A stretch of DNA of 64,000 bases from NCBI GenBank assembly GCA_021292165.1, contig CM037879.1, positions 162,742,886 to 162,806,885 on the forward strand, read 5' to 3'. The notes under the pieces are model-generated. The model was not told where the DNA came from and did no database searches. It saw only the letters and a program-made list of their open reading frames with translations. Every line of letters starts with the position of its first letter. Position 1 is the stretch's first letter. Below are positions 21,801 through 29,700 of this stretch, piece by piece. The position numbers were made by a program, and so were the translations under genes. The stretch comes from Shinisaurus crocodilurus (taxonomy: Eukaryota; Chordata; Lepidosauria; Squamata; Shinisauridae).

Positions 21801-22741
21801 AAAGGCATGTACCAGAGTTGGGGGCAGCTATTTTCATCTGTTTCTCTTTTGTATTTCTTTTGAGTAAGAAGTTCTGACTGAATGACATGCCTTTGTTTTT
21901 AGTTTCAGCAGGTTCAGAAACAACTGCTGTTGTACTATCTAGAGGGCTACAGTTTATAGCTGTAGTGATTTGCTTCAATATGGTAGGAGACTTTAAGACC
22001 TTTGGAGAAGCTAAGTTTTTTTCCATTGTACTGTCCAGTTGGTTCCATGTAGATCCATTAGCATTTTCTTTGTCTTCCTGAAAAAATAAATTAATATAAG
22101 AAGATCTACTTTTCCCTCACAAGCTTTCCAACAAAAAGGTGGCACACAGCCTCTTGTTCTAAAATGGAGTACAGCTGTAAGCACTTTTCAGATGTAGTGC
22201 ACGTTTTTTACAATCTCCACAAAGAGGACAAACAACATTATCTTCATATTTCCCACATTATAAAACATTTTTAAAAGTAGTATGCTCTAGCACAGGATAT
22301 AAACAGCAGCAAGAGAACCAAACAGTTGGACAAGGTCAGTCACACGAACAGATTCACTCTGTCTCTCTTCTGTGTTTTCTTTTATATTCACTGCTTATGG
22401 AGGAAAAAATCAAGAACTGGAAAAGACTGGGGAGGGGAGAGAGTGAGACGCCAGAGGTGCCTTATTATCCACTTCCTTTGCAAAAATTTTAAAAAGTACA
22501 AGCACATTACTCAGGTTGTGACCTAGAAGCCCTTGTTCCTGCCCCACTTCATATAGGTGAATTTAGCTCACAGAGTTTTAGAAACAGAGATCCCTTACTC
22601 TTAACTGCAAAATAGTTCTAATCCATCTTGAGCCCAAAATCAGGTAAATTACCGGTAATACCAAATAATACACAGTTTAAGATTTACCATTTTTTTGCTT
22701 TGCCAATAGAACTATGTCTTCTTGCAGCTTCACTTGATTAG
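12615..22741 (-). CDS. CKAP2: CKAP2, cytoskeleton-associated protein 2 (seven coding exons located; 5' coding exon(s) missing)
   Basis: CKAP2 is a vertebrate microtubule-associated protein of mitotic spindles and centrosomes, degraded by APC/C at mitotic exit. Exons on the minus strand at 22688-22741, 21269-22077, 19920-20133, 18575-18742, 16759-16828, 15292-15649 and 12615-12867 give about 640 codons, against 683 in human. Recognised blocks are a KEN box (22063-22071), LGSYHGRVV..KINSFRK, LAEWRASKG, ESFWAAIAEEDEQ, YENAILAGAQ, IKYNLSTTPYL, and the C-terminal RRSRR..PNMLKDHNPCVSSLEQL. The later blocks belong to the CKAP2 C-terminal domain. All junctions after the KEN exon keep phase and use GT-AG sites. 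The exon that in human holds the N-terminal Lys/Arg-rich segment was not found, and the first located junction has a phase problem. Identity is certain; 5' structure is not. Confidence 0.93.
13395..13740 (+). pseudogene. C-terminal relic of a non-LTR retrotransposon protein with a zinc-finger-like end
   Basis: Frames read RFKDVLKANLKKC, ENWEALAHERSNWR and finally LCPHCGKLCGSRIGLRSHLRTHR, a Cys-x2-Cys...His-x4-His end followed by a stop. This C-terminus is known to me from non-LTR retrotransposon-derived predictions in many animals, but I cannot fix the clade. A frameshift and stop lie near 13572. A short inverse copy of the same end is at 33262-33300. Confidence 0.55.
13785..13865 (+). repeat. 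L2-like 3' tail fragment
   Basis: GTTAGCCACCTTGAGCATCATATGGTGGAAAGGCAGAATA is the typical LINE L2/SINE tail (gccaccttgag...aaaggc.gaata). Confidence 0.5.
14685..14925 (+). mobile_element. CR1 LINE 3' end
   Basis: The block with GGGTTGGACTCGATGGCCTTGTAGG and CCTTCCAACTCTA, ending in TTCTATGATT, is the hallmark of CR1 3' ends with their ATTCTATG-type terminal repeat. Related copies lie at 41620-41800 and 56885-57283. Confidence 0.85.
15292..15649 (-). CDS. CKAP2: CKAP2 penultimate coding exon
   Basis: It is bounded by TTTTTTCAG at the acceptor and AG|GTAAGCC at the donor. Its 358 nt encode a charged, low-complexity, Lys/Glu/Gln-rich segment ending in IKYNLSTTPYLE, the conserved block just before the C-terminal exon. 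The charged part is poorly conserved in the family, as expected. Confidence 0.9.
15999..16252. mobile_element. Tc1/mariner-type MITE, copy 1
   Basis: The 250-bp body (16001-16250) is flanked by TA on both sides. Ends are inverted: CAGTCATGCCTTGGATTG... and ...CAATCCAAGGTATTACTG. An inner ATTCC-GGAAACGTGCTTGTAATCC phrase is shared with the copies at 18807, 55035 and 60763. Confidence 0.85.
16759..16828 (-). CDS. CKAP2: CKAP2 short coding exon (70 nt)
   Basis: Acceptor TTTCTTTCAG|CC and donor AATG|GTAAGATT. It encodes PKDELRHALADVM..., matching the human residues that follow the AILAGAQ block. It starts in phase 0 and ends in phase 1, which fits both neighbours. Confidence 0.9.
16885..18095 (+). 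mobile_element. tRNA-derived SINE with L2-like tail, split by a hAT insertion
   Basis: The head GCAGTGGTTGGTATATTAGACTAGG looks like a pol III box A region. After the hAT element it continues GAGACCCAAATTAAAATCC (box B region) and then the body CAGTCACTGACTCTCAGCC and tail TTGTGAGGATAAA...GGCGGGGCATAAATA with AAAT repeats. An extra segment near 17900-17945 suggests two overlapping SINEs or an internal rearrangement. Minus-strand relatives are at 36525 and 61343. Confidence 0.8.
16927..17844. mobile_element. Complete hAT-type non-autonomous DNA transposon (918 bp)
   Basis: The terminal inverted repeats CAGTGATGGCGAACCT and AGGTTCGCCATCACTG are exact. The 8-bp target duplication GACTAGGG is perfect (16919-16926 and 17845-17852), diagnostic of hAT transposition. 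No transposase frame is left inside. The termini resemble those of horizontally spread hAT families in tetrapods, but I cannot assign the family name safely. A second copy starts the window. Confidence 0.9.
18200..18420. repeat. Foldback repeat, copy 2
   Basis: Inverted blocks GTTTTAACCCATGGTTTGTTG / GGGTTAAAACTCTGGGTTGTTTAACCC and TAACTATGAGTTAAACAACCCATAGTTA are typical of the palindrome-rich family. Confidence 0.6.
18575..18742 (-). CDS. CKAP2: CKAP2 coding exon with KFAKYWVC and AILAGAQ blocks
   Basis: Acceptor CCTTTCAG|GG, donor CACAG|GTAAGA. It encodes exactly 56 codons (GYPGDTV...ILAGAQ), part of the CKAP2 C-terminal domain, in phase 0 at both ends. Confidence 0.92.
18805..19037. mobile_element. 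Tc1/mariner-type MITE, copy 2
   Basis: The body 18807-19035 starts CAGTAATACCTTGGATTGCAAG and ends GCAATCCAAGGTATTACTG, flanked by TA on both sides. The inner part includes a GC-rich CGCCTCGAGCAGGCCG stretch shared with copy 4. Confidence 0.88.
19127..19292. repeat. Inverted-repeat hairpin
   Basis: GTTGGATCCAGCATCGATGTTGTGCAAGCA at the left is the inverse, with two mismatches, of TGCTTGTGCAACATTGATGCTGGATCCAAC at the right, with a loop of about 105 bases. It gives overlapping mirror-image open frames that are not genes. Confidence 0.7.
19920..20133 (-). CDS. CKAP2: CKAP2 coding exon with WRASKG and FWAAIAEEDEQ blocks
   Basis: Acceptor ATGTAG|AAC, donor GAGAAG|GTGAGG. Its 214 nt complete the split Arg codon from the large exon and encode TQLAEWRASKG and the acidic EEDEQGLVSDRVNKTLGECL block that is well conserved in CKAP2. 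Confidence 0.92.
20205..20470. repeat. Foldback-family-like palindromic sequence, copy 3
   Basis: Pairs such as ACTATGGTTGATGTTA / TAATATCAACCATAGT and AACAATGGTTTGAACTAACTGTGGTTAG show the AACCAT/ATGGTT palindromes of this family. Edges are vague. Confidence 0.45.
21269..22077 (-). CDS. CKAP2: CKAP2 large coding exon
   Basis: Acceptor ATTTTTTCAG|GAAGAC, donor AGAAG|GTAATG. Its 809 nt encode about 269 Ser/Thr/Lys/Pro-rich residues with no globular look. It begins EDKENANGS, including the KEN box known in human CKAP2 as an APC/C degron, and contains the conserved VLGSYHGRVVSSKINSFRK block. An alternative acceptor 4 nt inside (GAAG|ACAAAG) would change the incoming phase. Confidence 0.9.
22688..22741 (-). 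CDS. CKAP2: CKAP2 probable upstream coding exon (phase mismatch with next exon)
   Basis: It has a good acceptor (TTTCTTTAACAG) and donor (AAATG|GTAAATC). Only one frame is open and reads NQVKLQEDIVLLAKQK, which resembles the human segment just before the KEN box. It ends one base into a codon, whereas the next exon begins with a whole codon. See the finding on the A7 run and the alternative acceptor. Confidence 0.6.
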
Positions 22742-23153
22742 CTGTTAAAGAAAACAGAACAAAGTTCAGTGCCAGGCTAGCTTTTATTTGACTTATTTTT
22801 ACATTTATGAGTTGCTCTTTGGCAAAAGCAATCCCAAAGCAAGACATTGGGCAACTCTGACAGCCAAACTGAGGAACAGTATTTATTCTGGAATAAAAGG
22901 ATATATGTTTGCTACCAAGATGTGCAACATGGGAAAAGAGAACAAAGTTAGTGAATATCTGGAGCACAAAGCAGACAATGACAGAATAAAGGTTCTGAGA
23001 AACTGAAATCAGGCATCTCACAATCCGGACATACATCGACTGCTCAAAGTATAGCATGTAAACAAAGAGATTCAGAGCCCCTCCCCAAGACAGATTGGCA
23101 GTGTATAAATATAATAAATAAATAAAATAGTTCAAGAAGAATATTGACAAGCA

Positions 23154-24195
23154 GCTCTATTTCTCCTTTTCATCCTCAGCAGGTGAGGCTGTGGATGTGC
23201 TGAACCGGTGCCTGGCTGCGACAATGGACTGGACGAGGGCTAACAAACTGAGGTTCAATCCAGACAAGACTGAGATGCTGTTAGCGGGTGGTTCCTTTGA
23301 CCGGATGGAGGGTGTTCAACCTGTTCTGGACAGGGTTGCACTCCCCTTGAAGGAGCAGGTTCGTAGCTTGGGGGTTCTCCTTGAGCCATCTCTGTCCCTT
23401 GAGGCTCAGGTTGCCTCAGTGGCACGGAGTCCTTCTAACAGCTTCGGCTGGTGGCCCAGCTACGCCCCTATCTGGACAGGGATAGCCTGGTTTCAGTAAT
23501 CTACACTCTACTAATCTCCAAGTTAGATTACTGCAATGCACTCTGTGTGGGGCTGCCTTTGAAAACTGTTCAGAAGCTGCAGCTTGTGCAAAATGTAGCG
23601 GCCAGACTAGTTACCAGGACCAAAAGGTCCGAACATATAACACCTGTTCTGGCCTGCTTACACTGGTTGCCTATATGCTGCTGAGCCCGATTCAAGGTGC
23701 TGGTTTTGACCTATAAAGCCCTACATGGCTTGGGACCACAATACCTGATGGAATGCCTCTCCCAACCACAATCTACCCATACACTACATTCAACATCTGG
23801 GGCCTTCCTCCAACTGCCACCTCCACGTGAGGCTCGGAGGGCAATGACAAGGGGGAGGGCCTTTTCTGTGGTAGCCCCCCAAACAAGCTCCCCCCTGAGG
23901 CCCGCCTGGCACCAACTCTATTATCTTTTCGGCGCCAGGTTAAGACTGCCCTCTACGTTGAGGCTTTTAATAATTAAATGGTATATGGTGGGGTGGTAAA
24001 TTGGTTTTAGCAGTCGTATTATCATTAACTTGTTTTTTTAAAAATTTCATAATTGTTTTTTTTAAATTTCATAATGTTTTAATTATATTTTTAACTGTAT
24101 TTTATTGTTTGTTTTTAATTATTGTTGTACATCGCCCAGAGAGCTTTGGCTATTGGGCGGTATAGAAAACGAATAAATAATAAATAATGAATAAA
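23154..24195 (+). mobile_element. LINE fragment of the L2/CR1 group, 5'-truncated
   Basis: Three broken frames give the C-terminal part of a LINE reverse transcriptase protein: NPDKTEML, SKLDYCNALCVGLPL, LQLVQNVAARLV and HWLPI-like blocks. The end is the L2-type tail GGCTATTGGGCGGTATAGAAA with AAT repeats. Near-identical flanks AATATTGACAAGC lie before (about 23140-23153) and after (about 24207-24220), consistent with a target-site duplication. Confidence 0.85.
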
Positions 24196-24392
24196 TAAAA
24201 TAGTTAAAGAATATTGACAAGCTCATAAGGATTCAAAAGAGAAGCAGAAGTTGGAGCACAGTACCTTTTCCAGTCACCACTACCTTTTTGTTTTTAAAAA
24301 AGGAGATCTTAAATTTATTGTTAACTTTCTTTTACTGTAAGCCCAGCCTGTTGTCGGGCAGAAGGTGGAATATGAATGTTCTAAATAAATAA

Positions 24393-24533
24393 GGGCACAA
24401 TCCTATGCGTGTTTAGACCAAAAAAAAAAAAAAAAAGTCCTATAACTCCCAGCATCCCCCAGCCAGCTGCCTGGAAATGCTGAGAGTTGTAGGACTATTC
24501 TTCTGTCTAAACATACATAGAATTGTACCTTAA
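24393..24533. repeat. Foldback MITE, GCACAATCCTATGC family, copy 1
   Basis: Left arm GCACAATCCTATGCGTGTTTAGAC...AGTCCTATAACTCCCAGCAT pairs with right arm AGTTGTAGGACT...GTCTAAACATACATAGAATTGTAC. A poly-A run (24420-24436) sits in the left arm. Copies occur at 34292 and 34588 and a half copy at 30229. Confidence 0.75.
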
Positions 24534-24761
24534 ATAGCTTAAAAGATGCCAAAGCACATCATAGCAAGAAAAGCTTAAGGAACAGGTCATTAACATTTTG
24601 AAGATTGTTTAGCGCAAGCCTTGCTACAGCACAGGAGAAATTAGGAGGGGGAACTGATGCCTTTCAAGTATTTCATAGGGAAGGAGAGGACAGAAAGTAG
24701 ATCTGCCCATAGATCTCCACCTAAATTAAGTTGCTGAAATGAAGAAAGCTTGGGGTAAACG

Positions 24762-24897
24762 CAGCCTTCCCCAACCTGGTGCCCTACAGATGTTTTGAAC
24801 TACAACTCCTATCAACCCCAGCCAGCATGGCCAATGGCTGGGAATGCTGGGAGTTGAAGTCCAAAATATCTGGAGGGCACAAGGTTGGAGAAGGCTG
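24762..24897. mobile_element. hAT-like foldback MITE
   Basis: CAGCCTTCCCCAACCTGGTGCCC at the left and the inverse GGGCACAAGGTTGGAGAAGGCTG at the right bracket an ACTACAACTCC...GGGAGTTGAAGT hairpin. GGGTAAA occurs on both flanks, an imperfect target duplication. Confidence 0.7.
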
Positions 24898-25332
24898 GGG
24901 TAAAGGAATGGACTTTTGTGCAAAAGGACTGTCAGCTGGTTTCAGTTCTGGTAATGAAAACAAATTCCTAGGCTCAGAACATGGTCAGAGGCACCCTGTT
25001 CTTTACTCCTGACTGCATGTGTGTCTTTTCTACAGCACCTGGATCTAGTTGATGGATCTCGGGGCTCTAGTATAAAAACCAAAGTAGATCCGACAAGCCT
25101 AAGTCTGCCCCCAGCCTTAGAGGAGTTTGCTCGTAGCCACCGGCAACAGCTATTTGCTAGGATTAATACCCCACTTTCCCCCGCTAGCTTCTATTCTTTA
25201 GCGGTCGACGACGGGAGAAAGCACGGGCAAATCTACAGCCACCTCCCTACGCCACTTAGATTACTTCCAATATAAACTTGCATTTAAAAAAACAGCCACC
25301 ACACTACCCTGTCCCTCCGGCTCCGCACTCAC

Positions 25333-25440
25333 CTGCTTGAATTACAACCGAAAAGGGTCCGACCGAGCTTACCGAGATCGGGGTCGTTGCTTCCCCGGAA
25401 GATGCTGCAACCGCCACCAACACCCACAGCGGCTTACCCC
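25333..25440 (-). other. CKAP2: Candidate CKAP2 first exon (5' UTR), start not determined
   Basis: On the minus strand the sequence ends in a strong donor, TCAAGCAG|GTGAGT, within a CpG-rich stretch just below a CCAAT/CHR promoter. There is no ATG in it, so if real it is non-coding and translation starts in an exon I could not find. The right limit is a guess. Confidence 0.4.
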
Positions 25441-25441
25441 G

Positions 25442-25567
25442 TTTGAATTGAATCACGCGCGAGGGGAGGACGCCGCCAAAACGCCCCCTCTGATTGGTCT
25501 GTGCGCAGACTTGAAATCAAGTCAACCAATTAGCTAGAAGGAACGAGAGGCCGTGTTACCTGATTGG
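25442..25567 (-). promoter_or_regulatory. CKAP2: Putative CKAP2 promoter with three CCAAT boxes and a CHR-like element
   Basis: CCAAT boxes lie at 25493-25497 (as ATTGG), 25526-25530 (as CCAAT) and 25563-25567 (as ATTGG), with steps of 33 and 37 bp. TTTGAA at 25442-25447 matches the CHR element and lies on the gene side. Regularly spaced NF-Y sites followed by a CHR are typical of G2/M genes, in keeping with CKAP2's mitotic role. The motifs are seen; their function is inferred. Confidence 0.5.
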
Positions 25568-25689
25568 GGTGAGAAAAGACCAAAAGAAGGCTGCTGCTTG
25601 CTTTCATGTCCAATCCCTCAAACGGTGTCCGTCGGGCTAGATCAGGTTTCGAGTTTTGTCTATGTACTGTTGGATTCTTGGAGTAATCT

Positions 25690-25745
25690 CTTTGAACGCA
25701 ATGGGACTTATTTCTGAGTAGATTTGCATAGGATTGCACTGTCTT
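25690..25745. repeat. Half copy of the CAATCCTATGC / GGGACTTA(C)TTCTGAGTA MITE family
   Basis: GCAATGGGACTTATTTCTGAGTAGATTTGCATAGGATTGCA matches the right arm of the palindromic family also seen at 31190-31250, 44735-44815 and 49228-49310. Confidence 0.65.
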
Positions 25746-26259
25746 TTTTCTTTCCCTAAAAAAGGCTTCCTGTGCTACAGAGCGGGGAAAATAAACACTA
25801 TTTACTTTTAATTTTGTCACATATTATTCACAATTATTCAGCAATCCTTATATCAGCTCTGTAATGAAGTCCAGTATTATTCCCATGTTACAAAGGAGAT
25901 GGTTCTGCTCTGTTTTTGTGTATGTATGTATGTATGTATGTGGTGGGACTTCACTCAAGCCATCCAGTGATCTGGCTGAAATGATAGATGAAATACAATG
26001 CCACAGATACAGGTACACAAATATTACTAAGATGGAATCAATCAGCAGAATAATTACAGGGCCTCTGAGAAGAATTTTATCAGGGGGTACAAAGTTCCTT
26101 ATGGGCCCCTTCCCTTCTCCATAAGTCATTCTGTTTTAATCCACTATAGAAGATGAGAGAGGGGTGTGTAAGAATTAAGAGAATGTTTCTTTCCCAAATT
26201 ATATTAAAATAAAAAGGACAGAAATTAAAAGAAGCCAGAGACTCACCCTGAATGGGGGC
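25746..26259. other. Unassigned sequence between CKAP2 and the LTR cluster
   Basis: A short (TATG)n run lies at 25919-25941. No gene, RNA gene or clear repeat was recognised in the rest. Confidence 0.4.
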
Positions 26260-26808
26260 CACAGTCTAGTGATAAATGAGGCCTAAAATATGTAAGGAAC
26301 TCAATGCCCGGGTCATAAGGATGGCATGGGATTAGTAGATGATAAATTATGCTTAGATAGGGATGACATTGAATAAGTAGGTAACAGATAAATGAAGAAT
26401 CCTCCCTTTCTGGAGACACAGACCAGGCATAAAAATGTGTCAAAAGAAGAGGTGTCTGCTGATGGGAGAGTAAGAGGTCAAAGTTAAAATGAAGTTAAGG
26501 AATGTGTGGAAGAGCCAATAGGAAATTAGGGCAAGGGGATGCAACACAACAAGGGGATGGATTGTAAACAGGGGCGGGGAATAATGTATTCGGTTTAGGC
26601 AGTCGGGATAGGCTGTGAACCTCAAAGTACCCAGCCAATGGGGGAATGAGGGAGGAACCCTGCGGCCGGGCATAGGGAATAAAAACACACTGCTTGAATG
26701 TTAAGGTGTGCCTACCTGCATAGCGCACCCACTCTTGCAAGACTGTATTCAATAAAAAGTGCTTTGCTTTCACCAACTTTCTTGTCCAGAGAAATCTTTC
26801 TTTTTACA
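26260..26808 (+). repeat. Probable solo LTR, left end uncertain
   Basis: A TATA-like GGAATAAAAACA at about 26676 is followed by the polyadenylation signal AATAAA (26751-26756), a GTGCTTTGCTTTC downstream element and a terminus TTTTTACA at 26808. This is the U3-R-U5 order of retroviral LTRs. No internal retroviral genes adjoin it. Confidence 0.5.
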
Positions 26809-27039
26809 GGACTTGAACAAAGTCACTTCTAACAGGTGGAGTGGAGCACTCTGTTAATTTTCTGCATTTAAGGCCTTATGCTCTTATACTCCCTCCACGA
26901 TAAATATAAATATAAAATAAAAGAGGATCAGAGATAAGCACATTTGATTTGAACATCTTTGTTTATGCTACAATACAGATAAGGAGAAAGAATTCACATT
27001 GAAACATCCTTTTTGTGGAGAAACGAGCCTTTGGGGGTA
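26809..27039. other. Unassigned sequence
   Basis: AT-rich sequence with TAAATATAAAATAAA; nothing recognised. Confidence 0.35.
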
Positions 27040-27720
27040 CACACACACACCTCATGTGTGAACCAGGTGGGGGCTGGGAGGAGCGAGGGCCTCGGATGGA
27101 ATGGGTGGCGCCTAGATGCCTAGAGAAGCTGGCCCAGGCTTTTCATATGTAGATGGTTCGAGCCATGACTCACGAGTTCCCTCCCCCCTGCCTGGCCAGG
27201 TGAAGTTCAAATTGATTGGCTGAAGCAAGAAGGCTACAGAAAGGGGGAGGGGGAAGAGATTTTTCCCAAAGCCTGTTTTAGTCTTGGTCTTAGTCCTTTT
27301 GGTAGCGTGCCTGGCATGGCAGCGCGCCAGCGAGGGGCCCAAGCCTTTGGGGGGGGGCCCTCAGGAATCAACCCCAGGCAGCCCTGGTAAAAATTGGCTG
27401 GTTTGAGGGCTCTAGAAAGGCAAGTCTTGTGGAGGCTATTTATCTCGGACCTGCGGGTAGATAAAATAGTTCCCCCCGGGCGGCAAGGCTGTGCTGGATC
27501 TAACCCTTGAAGAGAACACCCTCAGGTAACAGGTGTGTGTCTGAGAGATCTTAAGGAATCAGGTTTTTATTGTAGCTTTACTGTGTACCAAAGTGTCTGT
27601 CTCTCTATTTTGTATGCTTCTCTCATTTTCCTAATTTTGTTGTAAGATGCTACCAGAATAAACCTTGTCTTGGTTTCACCCCAAATGGGTTTTGTAGTGC
27701 TCTGTGAGTTCAGTATCTAA
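27040..27720 (+). repeat. Probable second LTR-like sequence
   Basis: A GC-rich first half is followed by an AATAAA signal (27657-27662) and a T/G-rich downstream stretch, resembling a long LTR. No target duplication could be fixed, and the start near the (AC)n run at 27040 is approximate. Confidence 0.35.
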
Positions 27721-28029
27721 ATCCAGGTTACAGAATTGAAGGCAGGTCCCTAAACAGAGATCCAAGTAGGATTGCAGGCAGCTGAGGCTGGCAGTCTGGT
27801 ATCTTGAGATCTCAGAGGGTCTTGGTTCCTTTGCCAGTAGGCAAGGGTGGGGTGGTGGCGGGTCAGCCAGCCCCCCCTTCCGGGCCACATGGTGGCAAGT
27901 GCTGGGTTTCCTTTGGAGTAGGAAAGGGTGGAGGTCTGGCGGGTCTTCCTCCACACTTTTATATTGCAGTGCAGATCAGATAATAATAGAAGACATAAGT
28001 ATTAGTAAAAAAAAAAAAAAAAGTAGATA
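27721..28029. other. Unassigned sequence with A-run
   Basis: GGTGGGGTGGTGGCGGG-type purine-rich sequence and a poly-A run at 28008-28022. The minus-strand open frames are Pro/Leu-rich and match nothing known to me. Confidence 0.35.
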
Positions 28030-29700
28030 AACTTACTACAAAAAGAACTTTCCTGGCCCTTTTTTTGTAAATAATTTCGAATCACAACATGAAAATTAAT
28101 TGTTCTGGCAATGTTCGATTCAATACTTAGCCTGGCCAAATCCACAAGACGTTCCTGATGCATTGTAGACCTTAAATAATTCTTAATTAGCTTAAGTTTG
28201 CTAAATGACCTCTTTCCAGAAGCTACTGTTGCTGGAATTGTTAATAGTATTCTTAAGTTATGTGGAGAAAGCCAACCTAAGCCACCTGCCTGACACACAC
28301 ACACTCACCAAGGAGGGGGGAAGGAGACCCTGGGGGGGGGAGACAGCCAGTCTCCACAGATGCAAAAGGGGACAAACAACATCTGCATAGAATCACCCCA
28401 GGGGGGAAAGCAGGAAGCATCCCCAGGTTTGTCAATGCTCTCGCATATCAGCCCCATCTACATAAGACTTGAATACCTTGCGAGAGCAGACACTTCGGCA
28501 CCCCTAAGAAATGGCCACTCAACACCATAGGATGGGGCCATTAAGCAAGTGGCTTCAAAGGGACCCCACCCCACGGGGGGAGGGCGTCACCCCACCTGAC
28601 CCAAAAGGCCGCCCCTCAGGGAGGGTGTCAACCCACCTGATCACGGAGGGAGGGGCTACCTGAAACACCAAGGTATAAAACACCCTGCGCAAGGGAACTG
28701 GGTTGTTGGACCTGATCAACAATCTTGCCCCATGCCTGGGGTAAGAGAACGAAGGATCGGCAACCCCGGGTAGCCACACCCGGCACGCTCCAGCTAGCTG
28801 AAATCACTGGTCGCTTGGGTTGACCGGACCCCCGGGAAACCAAGCTGAAATCACTGGTCGCTTGGGTTGACCGGACCCCCGGGAAACCAAGCTGAAATCA
28901 CTCACAAGCCGCTTGGGTAGACCGGACCTCCGCCGGGAACCCAGCTAGCCGCTTGGGTAGACCGGGCCTCCGCCGGGAACCCAGCTAGCTGCTTGGGTAG
29001 ACCGGGCCTCCACCGGGAACCCAGCTAGCAGCGTGCGGTTGACCGGGCCTCTGCCGGGACCCGAGCTGAACTAACTAGCTGAGAGCCCTGAAATCACGGT
29101 GTCCTTGAGACTTCTTGCTTGCTACTTTGTACCGTACTGATAAGCTGTATTGCTGGTGTGTGTCTGGGTTTGTGAAGGTAATGTTGTAAATAAACTTGTT
29201 TTCTAAAAGATACTTCTGTGGCTATAAGTTATCCCTTTGTTCTGGGCTAAGGGTAATAGTCGCTGGGGATCTCGGAGAAGGCCGCCCCAGGACTCGCTAC
29301 CCCCTTAGCATTGAACCCACGCAGAAGACCAGGTTGTCGGTCTTCCACTAGTTAATACAAACATTTGGAAACAGGTCACCAAGTCTGTACTCTATTAACA
29401 AGTCCAGCAGATCTAATGGCTTTAACTGTGCATTTACAAAATTTGCTTCATGTACTGAGGGTAAATGTTGCATTTCTTTTCCAAAATCATCACCATTAAG
29501 GTCAGCAGGATATTGCTCTGATAAAGAAAGCTTTTCTCTCCACATCACTTTCGGACATGGTGAGATATCAAATCAAATTGTTCTGCCAACTGCTTAACTA
29601 CAGTGAAGCAGACAGTTAATCCTGCTATAGCATTGTCTACCAAAACATAAAACACACACTTTCTGACGTAGGCCTCTTCTAGAGTATCATCTGTGTCATT
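28030..29700 (-). pseudogene. hAT transposase relic, interrupted by a solo LTR
   Basis: Minus-strand frames 29700-29350 and 28260-28030 read as the C-terminal half of a hAT transposase of the ZMYM/TTF-type group. Seen are EEAYVRKCVFYVLVDNAIAG and a REKLSL block, then, beyond the LTR, LLTIPATVASGKRSFSKLKL and LIKNYLRSTMHQERL, the hAT dimerisation domain. The frame continues across the LTR when the insert is ignored. A stop near 29556 and a frame change show decay. The N-terminal zinc fingers and most of the catalytic core are absent. Confidence 0.8.
28261..29349 (+). repeat. Solo LTR, family A, copy 1 (1089 bp) with 5-bp target duplication
   Basis: It starts TGTGGAGAAAGCC and ends GTCTTCCACT, with AGTTA on both sides (28256-28260 and 29350-29354). 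A TATA box (GGTATAAAACACC near 28671) and AATAAA near 29188 give LTR polarity. U3 carries a tandem array (28795-29068) of about 40-53-bp units with the phrase CGCTTGGGT(T/A)GACCGG. Internal retroviral sequence is absent. Confidence 0.85.

Larger units (their letters stand above)
22742..25332 (-). other. CKAP2: CKAP2 5' intron region
   Basis: The interval between the first located coding exon and the promoter should hold the exon for the N-terminal Lys/Arg-rich segment and the start codon. I could not find it. It contains a LINE (23154-24195), L2 tails (about 23098-23130 and 24330-24390), and two MITEs (24393-24533, 24762-24897). Confidence 0.5.

Noticed and set aside
22677..23150. 157-codon minus-strand frame including the CKAP2 exon
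   Set aside because: Only the last 18 codons are exon. The rest is intron with hydrophobic low-complexity translation.
25021..25275. Plus-strand frame opposite the CKAP2 promoter that follows an acceptor-like TTTTCTACAG
   Set aside because: No homology recognised, no donor or partner exon seen; likely chance in a promoter-flanking region.
28795..29068. CRISPR-like array of regular repeats
   Set aside because: Units are contiguous tandem repeats within an LTR, with no spacers and a vertebrate context.
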